A DNA stretch of 64,000 bases from Sinohyriopsis cumingii (Eukaryota > Mollusca > Bivalvia > Unionida > Unionidae), in contig CM068835.1 of assembly GCA_028554795.2 (NCBI GenBank), forward strand, positions 59,700,719 through 59,764,718, read 5' to 3'. Positions 10,975 through 21,798 of the stretch are shown here, piece after piece (the stretch's first letter is position 1; each line of letters opens with the position of its first letter). The notes under the pieces are model-generated. The model searched no databases, was not told the DNA's origin, and was given only the letters and a program-made list of their open reading frames with translations. Position numbers and translations under genes: made by a program.

Positions 10975-13639
10975 TCTTTAAAGTTTGAGCTCTTGTGTAC
11001 TTTTTTATTTATTTATATAGACCCCCCCATTTCACTCTGGGATCCGCCACTGTATCACGGAACTGAATGAAAGGCTACTAGCACATCTATTGATTAAAAC
11101 CATCCTCACCCCCGATGTTAATCGAACATGTTCTAGTTTCTAAATAGATGTAAATGACGAACCTCATTTGGTGTTAAGTGTTGCTTGGATAGTGTCGGGA
11201 TGATCCGTCGTCGGTCTATACCCACCGACAAAATGTTCACCGCAGATATATCTTGTGATTTTGTCAGGAGTAAAGGTTCTCCTTCCACAAACACGCACCT
11301 AACGCTCGCACTTCTTGAGATTTCTTTTAGGTTTTAGAAATGGAATCCAAAACACACACGTCATATGTTCACGATCTGAATATCTACTATCGCTGTTACA
11401 AAGTCCAAAGCAACAATGTCTTGAAGCACCGCGATCTTTTTCGATTTTCAGGGATAGATGCAATCTCTTTAGTGTGTTCCGCCATTTATATTGATTTATA
11501 TTGTAGTACAAAAGCTGGTTTATTTGTCCTACATTCTGCAGCAGAGTCTGCGAGCTATAAATAGGCGTGTTATTTTTTAGCCATTAACAGTGTCGGTCGA
11601 TCTCAATTTTTATTATATGCTTATTCCCCCCCCCCCCCGTTAACTTTACATTGTCAGAATCGTGCAGTAAACAAATCATGTACACTTGCGTAAGAGGTGC
11701 TTTGCGTTGTGGTTGTTTAAATTTGTTTCTGAATGAACTAAAACATGTTTCATGGACTGTCACATACCAGCTGCTTTGGCACATTCCGCGTTAACTTTGT
11801 TGCTACAATGTTTCGGATTTAGGCTAGCTACAGTATACAACAGATGCACGAAAGGGTCCTTGCAAATAACACACAAGTGACAGTCATATACTGTCTTCTT
11901 TAACTGGTGATAAGAATGGCAAAAAAAATATACTTAGTTTTACATCCTGAATTTCCTCAAAATGTACTTTCTTAGTTCTGCAAATCCGAATTACATGAGC
12001 CATGTCATAGGTTCTCAATCTTGACTACACATTTCGAAATTGTACCATAATTTCGATGATTAAGTGCAATTACATCCTCCTTACTGCACTCAAAATGAAA
12101 TAAGCATTAAATTCCACAGCGTCTTTTTGATAATTGCAATTGAAAGACTTCATATTTTTCCCACATTATGATTTCAAACATACAATGACAGAAACAAACA
12201 CGTTTGCAGATGTCACTATGCTTCCCCCTAGCTTCTTCAATCCCATGTATTTCATGTGGAATTGTCCCATACAAATCCAGTCCATAGTCACGAAATCAGC
12301 GCGCGACTAAGTTCAAATTTATCTGGGCGGAGTTATGTTGTAATAGCGTTGTTGTGTAATGATGAATATGCGCTTGTGTATTTAGCTTGGAATACGGCAT
12401 ACATTCATTTACGTTGTTTCTTGTAGTGTATTTTGTTTATATAATTAAGCCTTAGGCAGAATTTTTTTTAAAAAAGCATATGCTAAAAAGTTTACTGCAT
12501 TTGTATGGGAAAATATGAACTCGTTTTGTCGGATGGATATGCTGTACTCCCATGGTCGTGCAGTATTCCATCCAAAAAACTCGTTCATATTTTCCCATAC
12601 AAATGCAGTAACATATAATTATTGAGTAAATGAATTATACATACATACAAGAACAATGTGAACAAAATTCAATGCGTTGAATTAAATATCTAGCATACCG
12701 TATACGAGGTGGTTCCCGCGGTGTCAATCTAAAGTTCTAAACTGAAGAACACGCAGGGTATAGTGAGCAAGCTGTCGTTATTCCTTGCATATATAACTTA
12801 CTGGTACCTAGACATAAAATGATTTTGATAGGTGTATCTGACCCCTGCGGGTGTACGTGAAGTAACCCCAAGTTCATGAAGGAACCGAAACTGGAGGGAA
12901 AGGTTACCACGCAAATATTTTGTTGTTGTTGTTGTTGTGGGGGGGGGGGGATGGATAACCTAATAACCTACCACCATTAGATACAATTACTGTAGATGCC
13001 AGGTCGCGTTTAATAAACACAGCAGCTGGCAGATTTCTTCTGGTGTTTGGCACACGTCATATCACATCAACGTCCTTGAAAAAGATGAACTATCTGAGCT
13101 TGATTTGCGCATAACATATACCAGTGACAAGCTAGCTGCACGAGGCATTACTTTGTACTGACTATTCTTCACTCTAAGGGAATATGTATGCAGATCAAAC
13201 GGACGGTACTTTTTTTCGGCACGAAAAACAAAGCTGAATAATAGCCATGGGGAAGCTGTTTCTGATATAAAATTATAATTGTAGAACGAAACATTGCATA
13301 TCGAATTCATTTAAGTAAACATCTGACATTTAAACAAAAATTTTAGTAAATCAGTTGAAAAGTACAGATTTTATCCTGGGATCATGTGATGTTGACATGA
13401 CCTGCATTCAACACTCATAAACTATTTAGATGTTGACCTGAATTTGGCAATTCAACCTTGATTCATGAAGGGAAATAGTACTTCATAATATATATAATTT
13501 ACATGTGACATTACCTCACCTATTGTATTAGAATAACAATCATAAAAATCATAAGAACATTGACATTAACCCAAATGACTCAGATAAAAAGTATATTATA
13601 AAAATAATATATGTGATATAGTTATCCATAATAATAATA
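10670..13639. other. non-coding DNA with simple repeats and one hairpin
   Basis: No supported gene. It contains (TA)n at about 10933-10972, a poly-C run at about 11628-11638, a long hairpin at 12492-12611 and a (TTG)n plus poly-G tract at about 12920-12951. The short open frames at 11299-11564 and 13062-13310 have no recognisable features. Confidence 0.55.
12492..12611. repeat. long perfect-arm hairpin (46-bp arms, 29-base loop)
   Basis: The arm at 12492-12537 (ttactgcatttgtatggg...) is the near-exact inverse of 12567-12611. Only a few differences lie near the loop. Pairing stops abruptly outside the arms. It may be a tiny foldback transposon or a hairpin-RNA source. Confidence 0.8.
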
Positions 13640-14039
13640 ATTAATAAACAAGAGTCCCATGAAGGGACTGATGCTCTGTTGTATGAAAAGAATTTCCAGG
13701 AATTCAAGATCAGACCATTTCTTTGAACTGTTGAGTGTTAAAGCTATCTCTGATATATTCTTCAGTGATATGATTTTCTAATTGTTCAGTGATAACATTT
13801 TCAAATTAGCTGCTGTAATACACATACTGGATGTCAGTTTTACACCATTTTCATTTAGGACAAAGTAGACATCCTTAGAAGTCTTTTGGTGAAAACAACC
13901 GTTAAATAATGATCAACCATTCAGGGGGAGTAGTGATAACAAAATTTTTTAAGACACTTATCATGGCAGTTATACTGGAAGCATGTCTTGCATTTTTTAT
14001 TGTTTAGGACCCACTAGGTATCATAAAAAGGTCTTCTAG
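13640..14039. repeat. host interspersed/tandem repeat, part left of element B
   Basis: It starts acaagagtcccatgaaggg and holds units such as catttaggacaaagtagacat and agaagtcttttggtgaaaac. The same units recur in the array at 44150-45720. The repeat is cut at 14039 by element B and resumes at 42790 with tagtgaaaacccc, so B inserted into this repeat. Confidence 0.75.
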
Positions 14040-14279
14040 AGCAGCAGAGAGAGTGAACATACCACTTTCCTGAAGGTTCCAAAACCCGAAATAAACCTTG
14101 TAAAAAAGACAATTAAAACCTCGTAAATAACGTTGAAATTAATCATTCTAACTCCATCGAGGCTGCCTTAATATAGTTAGTTCATTATATTTCTTTTTTT
14201 TTTCATACTGAGATTATAAAACATACCACGTAAATTACTATTCTGAACTTATTTCGAGGTCACTCACTCCTCTGCTGCT
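14040..14279. repeat. element B terminal inverted repeat, left
   Basis: The repeat starts agcagcagagagagtgaac and ends cactcctctgctgct, so it is itself bounded by inverted AGCAGCAG ends. It pairs with 42544-42789 along its length with several small indels. Polinton ends typically start with AG, as here. Confidence 0.85.
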
Positions 14280-14280
14280 A

Positions 14281-14952
14281 TTCATTTACAACTATTACTT
14301 TTCCAAATATTTTATTAATACCTATACGATATCTTGATCTAGGGTCATGTAAATTTACCTTTATAAACCCGTGTGATGTAGATTGCGCTTTTGAAAAAAG
14401 TTTCTAAATTTAATTATATCCATATCTCAGGTGCACCAAGTTTGATGAATATTTCTTAACGTGTATGTGTCAACATCATTAAACACAGCTAGAATATTTC
14501 ATTTATCCCTGATCACCTTCGGAATTTGTGTATATATTTGAGTGACATAAATTATATCAGTGTTCTTATGTCTTCCTCGAGAAAATATTCTTGCTGGATT
14601 TGATTGTTTGTCTAATATTACATTGTCGTAAACTACTAAATTATTAATAAATCCGTCTAACTCATCTACAGAAGGTGCTTCATCGATATCAGTTATAAAT
14701 TCAATAATCCGTCCAACAGTTTAGCGCTTTCGTTAAAATCTTTAAGTACTTCGTAGCATCGTTGATCATCTACGGATGGTGCTACCAAGTATAACTTATC
14801 CCATTTGATCAATCTCATTATCAAATTAAGCAGTAATTATGTTTTACCAGACCAGACGGACCTATTATTATCATTCTGATAGAATTTGGTAGCGCTGGAT
14901 GATTTTTAACACATTGATGTTTTCGTGTCGCTGAAGAATCAATGACATCCAT
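14281..14952 (-). pseudogene. element B packaging ATPase (FtsK/A32-like), broken
   Basis: The minus strand starts MDVIDSSATRKH and aligns throughout with the intact ATPase of element A (34496-35161). The Walker A segment is frameshifted (IIIGPSGL then a shift, where A has GPSGSGKT). A second indel lies near residue 80, and there is a stop after IRDK. The Walker B segment reads VVYDNVIL instead of VVYDDVML. It ends against the inner edge of the terminal repeat, so in B the ATPase is the outermost gene. It diverges from the PLA2 gene across a 23-base AT-rich spacer. Confidence 0.8.
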
Positions 14953-14975
14953 ATTGTACAAATATAATAAATAAT

Positions 14976-15491
14976 ATGGATCTATATTGTGTAAAATGCA
15001 GAGCGCATACTCATACAGATAATGTAACAACAATCATGACAAAAAATAAAAGATATGCACTAACAGGCAAATGTACGCGATGTAGTACACAAAAATATAA
15101 ATTTATCCCATTAATTCAAGGACAAAAAAAAATCGGTGGTGATATAGCAACTTCGTTAGGAAAATTGCCAGGAACTCCATGGGCTAAATACCCAGGAGAA
15201 AAATATCTTCCAGGGTATAATTATTGTGGTCCTGGAACGGGACTTGATATTCGACTCGATAACCAAAATCAACCAAAATCTGGTGTATATCCGATAATTG
15301 TGACTGACTAAGCATGTCATATTCATAATATAGCTTATAAGAATCCAGATCTAGAACAATGACATCTCGCAGATGTAAAGTTAATTCGCTCGTTAAGTTC
15401 CATACAAAATAAATCTATCGGAGGATCACTCGCTAATTGGTTAATAAAATCCGCGATGAAAAGTAAATTATTATTTGGGACCGGTAATTAA
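14976..15491 (+). pseudogene. element B PLA2 with zinc ribbon, broken
   Basis: It aligns with the PLA2 gene of element A (33983-34483). The N-terminal zinc-ribbon cysteines (CVKC and CTRC) and the calcium-loop YNYCGPGTG remain. A stop (TAA at about 15309) replaces the arginine before the catalytic helix. The catalytic HD pair reads HN (HNIAY), so the enzyme is dead even apart from the stop. The end GTGN and the stop at 15489-15491 match A. Confidence 0.8.
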
Positions 15492-15507
15492 TCAACCAAT
15501 TATTATA

Positions 15508-16487
15508 ATGGAATCGATTTATTGTAGCCCAAATGGATATTGGAAAGGTAAAGCAGCAATTAGTAAACTTGCTGATGCAGCAAATGTTACACGTGCCACC
15601 GCAACAGCGTGGTTAGCACGACAATCAATATGGCAAATTTATTTACCGCCACCTAAATAAATTAAATACGCGCATTTTTTATGTCAGTGTTCCTAAAGAA
15701 GCTCATCAAGCGGATATTTTGTTTTTACCACACGATACTATTAAAATTGGTAAACATCTACGTACATACAAATGCGCATTAAATGTCGTTGACGTTGCAA
15801 GTAAATATAAAGAAGCAGAGCCGTTATCAAGTAAAACAACGACTGAAGTAGCTTCTGCGTTTGAACGAATTTATCAACGAGGATCTGGCCCACAAGGTGG
15901 TCTAAAATGTCGACAACTATTACAGGTTGACCCTGGTAAAGAATTCCTTGGTGCATTATCATCGTTAATGAAGCGACATAATGTCAAAATACGACATGAA
16001 CATACCGCAATTCATCGTGATCAGGCAATTGTTGAAAGATTTAATCGAACACTTGCCGAGCGGTTATTTGGATGTCAATATACAAAGGAAATAATTTATA
16101 ATACAAGATCTCGCGAATATGTTGCAAGATTTCCAAGCGTAATAGCTGCATTAAATAATGAATTTACTCGTGCAATTGCTTTGAAACCTGTTAATGCGAT
16201 TACAAAAGCGTATATATCAATACAGCGACATGAATTTTCAAAACAACCAGTATTAGGTAATGTTACTGTAAGATATTTATACGCACCAGGGGAACTTGCA
16301 GGTGGTAAAAAAGAGCAACTGATCCTATTTGGAGTATTACGACACATACATTTCTAGTGTAGTTACATCTACAGGTGGACCTGCAATATATAGATTATAA
16401 TCAACTGCTCCTCAACGTGGATTTGTACGTGAACAATTACAAGCAATTCCTACAGATACACAATTACCACCACATTCACTTAACTAG
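15508..16487 (+). pseudogene. element B rve-type integrase, broken
   Basis: It starts MESIYCSPNGYWKGK just after the PLA2 stop, as in element A. A CAA-to-TAA stop occurs at about 15658, followed by a frame change. From 15719 a 212-codon frame carries the core, with VVDVASKYKEAEPL, LLQVDPGKEF and IVERFNRTLAERL (the second aspartate and the glutamate of the DDE triad). A frame change near 16310 and a stop near 16400 lie before the C-terminal end PPHSLN at 16487. Unlike A, B has no frame break at the position of A's A8 run. Its 3' end overlaps the converging HNH remnant by 8 bases. Confidence 0.85.
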
Positions 16488-16695
16488 CGCTTTTATTTCG
16501 ATTACACTCAAGACAGGTTAGCGTTATATTTTCACTTGTAAGACCAAGATTATTATTAATTATATCGTCGGTTAATTGTTTTGGATTATTATTCGAATAC
16601 TTCCACAACATTATTGCGTTACAGATTGCACAATGATTAGTCCGTTGTTGTTTTAATGTCATGATAAATTCAGCATCGAGACCAAAGTTATATTT
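16480..16695 (-). pseudogene. element B HNH domain downstream of the helicase
   Basis: The minus-strand frame has CAICNAIMLWKY and LTCLECNRNKSAS, the two cysteine pairs of the HNH-type domain found at 32739-32984 in element A. It begins at the helicase stop TAA (16694-16696) but in the +1 frame, exactly as in A. The middle differs from A: the VDRKDNSRGHT block is not preserved, so the catalytic part has decayed. Confidence 0.7.
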
Positions 16696-17907
16696 ATTTT
16701 GTCATATCGTTTATAACTAATTTATTTCTTATTATATCGTTACTGATTTCATTGATAATTTCGTTTTTATTTTGCGTAAATTATTTCTTCCACATGGATA
16801 ATTCTTCTTAATTGTGATATTTTTCCAACTCTAGACACTGCAAGATAAGTTAAATTCGACCATTCGATACGATCATCAACTATGCAAACAACTGCATCAG
16901 AAATAGTTAATCCTTGCGATGAATGAATTGTCATTGCGTATCCTAGTGTCCATGGAGTTTTTTCCATGCTTAATGCATTCGTAACAACATTAACATCAAC
17001 TGTGATAACATCATTTAACACAAGATTTTGTTTTTCTGATGATCCTTGTATGTCAACAAGAATATTCTGCTGTCGCGTATCTGCTGGTAGATAACATATC
17101 GGTACCGGTAAATCTGGAAATTTCTCTTGTTGTAATTGAAATAATTTCTACTGACGTGTATCACGCGATATTCTTTTTATTACTTGCAACTATCAAACCT
17201 TTTGGTTTCCATGAATTCCAAAAATCATTAATAGGTGTTTCTGAAATCATTACACGCACTACTTGACATTGGGTTTTATTTGATTGTAGTCTGGTTAATT
17301 TTTTTAATTCTTTTAATATTGGATCAAGCGCTCTATGATCATTGGTTATTTCTTCGTAATAATCCACAACATTCTTTAACCATTCATGTGAAGATGGTCC
17401 AAATATTGGTTTTGGTTGTCCTTGATCGCCGCACATTATCACAGCTGTATTTTCAGTAACAGCCAATCAAGAAAAAGTTTTAATGTTTCCAACGATACAG
17501 CACATATTTCATCCCAAATGATGATTCTTGGAATACATTTATTACCCATTCGATCAGAAGTCCAAACGTTTCCGCTCCATCGGAAGAAACTATGATAAGT
17601 ACGCGATTTTAATCCTCGTTGATTCGTTTCTTTTGTAAGTCTATGTGTAGGTTTTAAAACGATTATATCATCATAGTTTAATGAACTCTGACGAAATAAT
17701 TCAATAACACGAGTTGTTTTACCGGAAACTCAGCATCCGTTTAGATAAACCGTTTTATGTATCGCTACAGGATCACACACTGACGATAACAACGAAGTTA
17801 TCGATGATTGATTATTTTTGTCTGTTTTTATGTAAATATCATTAATCGGAACGTCTGCGGATTCAGAATAACTGATTTTATTATTTTTTTTTGTTCTCCA
17901 CATACCC
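16694..17907 (-). pseudogene. element B PolB C-terminal scrap and SF1 helicase, broken
   Basis: Read on the minus strand from the hAT edge, it shows ESADVPINDIY (end of the PolB part), then KTVYLNG with a damaged Walker A (stop within GC.VSGKTT), TPTHRL-like and TYHSFFRW blocks, IIIWDEICAVSLETL (Walker B), then in another frame VIMCGDQGQPKPIFGP, and finally GYAMTIHSSQGLTISD and YLAVSRVGKISQLR. The frame break between IIIWDEIC and MCGDQG is at the same place as in element A, with no length difference around it. The upstream end continues at 36385 beyond the hAT insertion. Confidence 0.85.
17900..17907. repeat. hAT target-site duplication, left copy
   Basis: ACATACCC directly precedes the left end (caggggtctcaaac) and is repeated exactly at 36385-36392. 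Eight bases is the standard length for hAT elements. Confidence 0.95.
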
Positions 17908-18161
17908 CAGGGGTCTCAAACACGCGGCCCGCGGGCCGCATGCGGCCCGCAAGGGCATATTGTGCGGCCCGCGACGCATTTTGGGATTTTCAAAAAATTG
18001 ACTATTCATTTATTTCTTTTTCTCTCGCCGCCTTTTTGAACTTTAACGTTAGCGCCATTTTAACCATAAGAAACTCTGACTTACTTATTTATTCGTAGTC
18101 TTTCTATTAATTGTCGCCATTAATGCGGACTTCCGGTTCCGGTTTTTTAGTAAAGTGATCG

Positions 18162-18166
18162 AGTTG
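18162..18166. repeat. element A target-site duplication, left copy
   Basis: AGTTG abuts the first base of the left terminal repeat and recurs at 35848-35852 directly after the right one. Polintons usually make 6-bp duplications; only five bases match in register here. Confidence 0.7.
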
Positions 18167-18584
18167 AGCAGCAGAGAGGGTGAACAGACCATAGAATTCC
18201 GACAAAACAAATAAAACAAACAAATAAATCATCTCGTAGAAAGGTCAAGATTTTACAAATGAACTTTCCTTGAGATGTTTATTTTTGCAATGACCGATTG
18301 TACTAATAAAACCTCAGTTTGAAATAGTAGCTGAAAAAATAAAGTACTCTACGTGTTTATTTATTTCTTGTTTATTTTTTTGACGACCAACGTTGGTAGG
18401 TACCCTCTCTGCTGCTATTAATTTACCACCATACCAAGTTTGATGAATATTTTTCAACGCGTTCTCGCTGTCGTTTTTCCTCATCTGTTTCATCTTCATC
18501 TGAATCTTCGGAATTTGTTCTATGTTTCAAGTAATATTCAAGTTCTGATGGTGGTTTTTCTATTTTTGGATTTATGTTCTTTCT
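18167..18584. repeat. element A terminal inverted repeat, left (418 bp)
   Basis: It starts agcagcagagagggtgaaca; identity with the inverse of 35430-35847 stops after ttctttct at 18584. The outer 251 bp (18167-18417) is a module bounded by agcagcagagaggg and its inverse, the same design as in element B. The inner 167 bp is a copy of the 3' end of the cysteine-rich gene at the right end, without its N-terminal part. Confidence 0.93.
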
Positions 18585-18658
18585 GTGTTTATAATATATC
18601 ATCAAACTTCTGTATTCCTCTTCTGCTGATATTAATTAAATTATTATGTTATAATAAA

Positions 18659-19867
18659 ATGATACATCCAGAATCTCATACTGCAAGAACAGCACGAGAA
18701 CGATTAGAAACAATTAAAAAATTTCTTCCTGTCAGAGACTCATTTAGAAAAAATCTGCAAGCGCAGCAAGAATCAAAAGTTGAGTACGAAGAAGACACTA
18801 AAAAACTATTTAAACCCGTCACTGCAGCTACTAAGAAAGCTGCAGCGGCTGTTGAAAAAACTATATGGGGAGATATTAAAGAGGAAGATGAGAAGAGGAA
18901 AAAGGGTATTTTTCCGGTATTAGAACAAACTGCAGCGCAGGCTGAAAAAATAGCAAGAAGAACCAAACAAACAAAAAAGATTTTACGAGACCTTCCAACT
19001 GGCATAGCCGCAGCTCAACCTCCACCTGTTGGTGAGGAAATACTTGAAGGTATTGGAGAACTTCGTACTGAAGTCGCCGATGTGAGAAAAAAACTTGCAT
19101 CTAAATCCAAACCAGCAGGAGAAGACGTAGAATTAATTGCAAAATTTAACGAAGGAGTTGTTGAGGAAATTAGAAAAACTGAAAGAGAGAGATTACCTGA
19201 GATGATATTAGATAATATATCTAATAAATCTAGTATTTTAAAACCCCGTCATGAAAAAACAAATGATGATAATTTCATTAAATGGATATATCGCGTATAT
19301 TACAACAAAAAACAAGCTAGAGGTCTAGAATACGAAAGACTTAAAGAAGAAGTAAAAAGACTTTATAGAGAGAGACGGGAACAACTAGAACAAGGAGAGT
19401 CCTACCAGTATCAGCTTCCTCCACCTCTGCAACAAATAGAACAACAACAATCTTCTTCGCCGCAGCAAAGGTTGAAGTCGGAAATTAAAAGGACTAAAGA
19501 GCTAATTAAATTACTCCCCTCGAAGAAAATTTCTGCACCGGTTGTAACATTTACACCGACAGGTTCACCACATGGATTTCGAGAAGGTGACTCACCCCCG
19601 GCCACCACTGAAGTACTTACTCCGGTAATGCAACCACCAGTATTTAAAACACCTCAAGATGAACCTAAAACAGGACATGGTTTATGTCCTGATAATATCA
19701 TCAATGACGTGTCACGGTTAGAAGTTCTCATAGGAGGAAAACGTGCTGGAAATAATTCACCAGAAATAACCAATGAAGCAGCTGATATTTGTCGGCGACT
19801 ATTTCAAGGTGGTATCATGGATATTGGCGTTTACCGAGAACTTATTGATGAGCTCGTTGATGACTAG
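18659..19867 (+). CDS. coiled-coil-rich virion-module protein, function unknown
   Basis: 402 residues. The start MIHPESHTARTARERLE was chosen over an upstream in-frame ATG at 18440, which lies inside the terminal repeat; the homologous start in element B (42516) supports this. The protein is charged and largely helical: Lys/Glu/Ala-rich stretches at about residues 15-210 suggest coiled coils. A Pro/Gln-rich linker follows at about 240-340. The conserved C-terminus has IGGKRAGNNSPEI, then ICRRLF and ELIDELVDD. No enzymatic motif is seen. It is the first gene of the virion module and keeps that place in B. A scaffold or core role is possible but only inferred from position. Confidence 0.85.
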   Translation: MIHPESHTARTARERLETIKKFLPVRDSFRKNLQAQQESKVEYEEDTKKLFKPVTAATKKAAAAVEKTIWGDIKEEDEKRKKGIFPVLEQTAAQAEKIARRTKQTKKILRDLPTGIAAAQPPPVGEEILEGIGELRTEVADVRKKLASKSKPAGEDVELIAKFNEGVVEEIRKTERERLPEMILDNISNKSSILKPRHEKTNDDNFIKWIYRVYYNKKQARGLEYERLKEEVKRLYRERREQLEQGESYQYQLPPPLQQIEQQQSSSPQQRLKSEIKRTKELIKLLPSKKISAPVVTFTPTGSPHGFREGDSPPATTEVLTPVMQPPVFKTPQDEPKTGHGLCPDNIINDVSRLEVLIGGKRAGNNSPEITNEAADICRRLFQGGIMDIGVYRELIDELVDD

Positions 19868-19895
19868 TTGTTAGATAAATGGTAAATAAAATAAG

Positions 19896-20357
19896 ATGAT
19901 TGTGCATGATAATCATCGTAAACCCACACAGGTTAGAGCGGTAAACTCACGATTACCAATCTATAGTGTTATTTACGGAGATGGACTTGGTGATGTCATT
20001 CGAGGATTATTCACGAGGATAGCTCCAAAAGTAGCACCAGTTGCAAAACAATTATCGATGAAGGCTATTGATATTGTTCGTGATAAAGCTCCTGGTGCAA
20101 TTGTCAATGTTGCTGGTAAGGCGTTCTCGGCGATCAAGGAAAGACTAGCACGATTATTGCGACGAAAACAACAACCACCGGTGAAACTGGCAAGTACTGA
20201 GGTGATGCCCGCAGACGTAAGTAAAATAATAAATCAGGCTGCAAATCAAAAACTAGCGGCGTTAGCAGATCAAGGACTCGGTGAATCTGGAAATAATATC
20301 TCAAGTTTGATATCAGGAAGTGGAACTTTCCGAGGTGGAACTTTCCGGCGGCGGTGA
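19896..20357 (+). CDS. small basic virion-module protein, function unknown
   Basis: 153 residues, 28 bases after the previous gene. It carries YGDGLGDVIRGLFTRIAPKV at about residues 27-46, which could form an amphipathic helix. A basic stretch RLARLLRRKQQ follows at about 84-94. The C-terminus is Gly/Ser-rich and ends FRGGTFRRR. The copy in element B (40617-41050) keeps YGDGLGDVV.GLFTR and the EVM.A..SKIINQ.ANQKL block, so the product is under selection. Size, basicity and position next to the major capsid gene recall minor core or membrane-lytic proteins of adenovirus-like virions. That is analogy, not identification. Confidence 0.8.
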   Translation: MIVHDNHRKPTQVRAVNSRLPIYSVIYGDGLGDVIRGLFTRIAPKVAPVAKQLSMKAIDIVRDKAPGAIVNVAGKAFSAIKERLARLLRRKQQPPVKLASTEVMPADVSKIINQAANQKLAALADQGLGESGNNISSLISGSGTFRGGTFRRR

Positions 20358-20390
20358 TCAACGTGTTAGACGAAAAATAATTATAATAAA

Positions 20391-21764
20391 ATGTTCAAGC
20401 GCGTATCCGACACAGCATTTGACATGGAAGCACCCGTCCTTAAGGATGAATCTGTACGTGATTATCAATTTTATTCCTATGACGCAAAACAACCAGATCA
20501 ACGTGGAAGAATTGAACTACAAGTTCATGACACAAGTAGATACTTTTTACGCGCTGATGCCTTTCTTGAGGTAGAAGGTACAATTTTAAAAACGGATAAT
20601 ACTAATTACTTAGATCCAGTAAAAATTGGTTTTGTCAACAACGGGATCATAGCATTATTTAGTGGCGCCACATACATGATTGATGGAAAAAATATTGAAT
20701 CAATTCAGAATGATGTCGACGTTGCTACAACAATAATAGGATTAGCAAGATATTCTGATGATTATACAAGATCAGCAGGTCCCACAATGATGTTTGTGAA
20801 AGATAACTCCGATAACCCTGAAAGTAATCCGTACAATATAAGACGACCAAGAAATGATGCCGATACCGCTGATGCTCCTGTGTGGCCAGTAGTTCATGGT
20901 TCTAATGACAATTTCAACTTGGGATTTGCAGCACGTAGAAATATGTTGCTAGGAGGCAATAGAGGTTTTTCATGTACAATTCCACTATCGCATATTTTTG
21001 GATTTTGCAGGAATGTTAAAAAGGTTATTTTTGGAGCTAGACACACTGTTGTTCTTGTAAGAAAGAACGATGATAATGATGCTCTGTGGAGACCCGTTGG
21101 TGACGCTGGTAAAGTAATATTATCGAAACTTTCACTGTGGATGCCGGTAATGACTCCAACGATCGCAGAAGAACAGCGATTAATTTCTTTCATGGATGCA
21201 GGTGGTAAATCCTTGTTGTCATGGTTAACAACAAGCACGGATAGCATGCAAACTAACGTTAACGGTCAGTTTACATGGCATATAGCATCACAACAGGGTG
21301 TTTCTGCACCACGACATATTTTTATTGCTTTTCAGAGAACTGATCGTTTAAACTCACAAACTCACTCTCATATGATATTTGACCAACTAGGTCTCACAGA
21401 TATTTCCTTACGGATAAACGGACAACAGGAACCAACAGAAAATGTACAACTAAATTATGCATTAAATCACATAGGACGTGCATATCATCGTTTGATGTCA
21501 TTTATGGGACGTGATCAAAATGTTGATACTGGGTTGCAAATATCACAACTAGATTTTAAAAACTTGTACCCGATTTATTATTTTTCATTAGAACATCTTG
21601 ATCTATCAAAACAATCTGTCGTTGATATACATCTCAAAGCAACATTAAATACCGGTGGTGTTGATTACAGAGCGATCGCGGTCATACTTAGCGACAAGGC
21701 CATGCTACTTGAAGGTGGTAGTGGTCGAATGAGAGTTGTTGATGCACCGGTGGAAAATCTTTAA
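20391..21764 (+). CDS. major capsid protein, double-jelly-roll type
   Basis: 457 residues, intact, starting after aattataataaa. It contains the block CTIPLSHIFGFCRNVKKVIF (about residues 200-220), followed by beta-rich sequence with LSLWMPVMTP and WHIASQQGV..PRHIFIAFQ. That arrangement is what I know of the capsid family of Polinton/adintovirus-like elements of invertebrates. Length (about 450) and position between small core genes fit. The broken copy in element B (39369-40602) aligns from the start MLKSISDPAFDM to the end. The fold itself cannot be shown from sequence by eye; a structure prediction would settle it. Confidence 0.8.
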   Translation: MFKRVSDTAFDMEAPVLKDESVRDYQFYSYDAKQPDQRGRIELQVHDTSRYFLRADAFLEVEGTILKTDNTNYLDPVKIGFVNNGIIALFSGATYMIDGKNIESIQNDVDVATTIIGLARYSDDYTRSAGPTMMFVKDNSDNPESNPYNIRRPRNDADTADAPVWPVVHGSNDNFNLGFAARRNMLLGGNRGFSCTIPLSHIFGFCRNVKKVIFGARHTVVLVRKNDDNDALWRPVGDAGKVILSKLSLWMPVMTPTIAEEQRLISFMDAGGKSLLSWLTTSTDSMQTNVNGQFTWHIASQQGVSAPRHIFIAFQRTDRLNSQTHSHMIFDQLGLTDISLRINGQQEPTENVQLNYALNHIGRAYHRLMSFMGRDQNVDTGLQISQLDFKNLYPIYYFSLEHLDLSKQSVVDIHLKATLNTGGVDYRAIAVILSDKAMLLEGGSGRMRVVDAPVENL

Positions 21765-21798
21765 TCGTGTTATTTAGAAAAATATATTTTATATAAAA

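Noticed and set aside
13062-13310. 82-codon minus-strand frame
   Set aside because: Isolated, without recognisable domain, splice context or copy in the window; compatible with chance.
18314-18605. Minus-strand frames at the left end of element A
   Set aside because: They are the repeat-encoded tail of the cysteine-rich gene without its zinc-binding part, a by-product of the inverted repeat.
18440-18658. In-frame upstream start extending the first virion-module gene by 73 residues
   Set aside because: The extension lies mostly in the terminal inverted repeat and encodes hydrophobic sequence that is the antisense of the cysteine-rich gene; the homologous gene in B starts at the shorter position.
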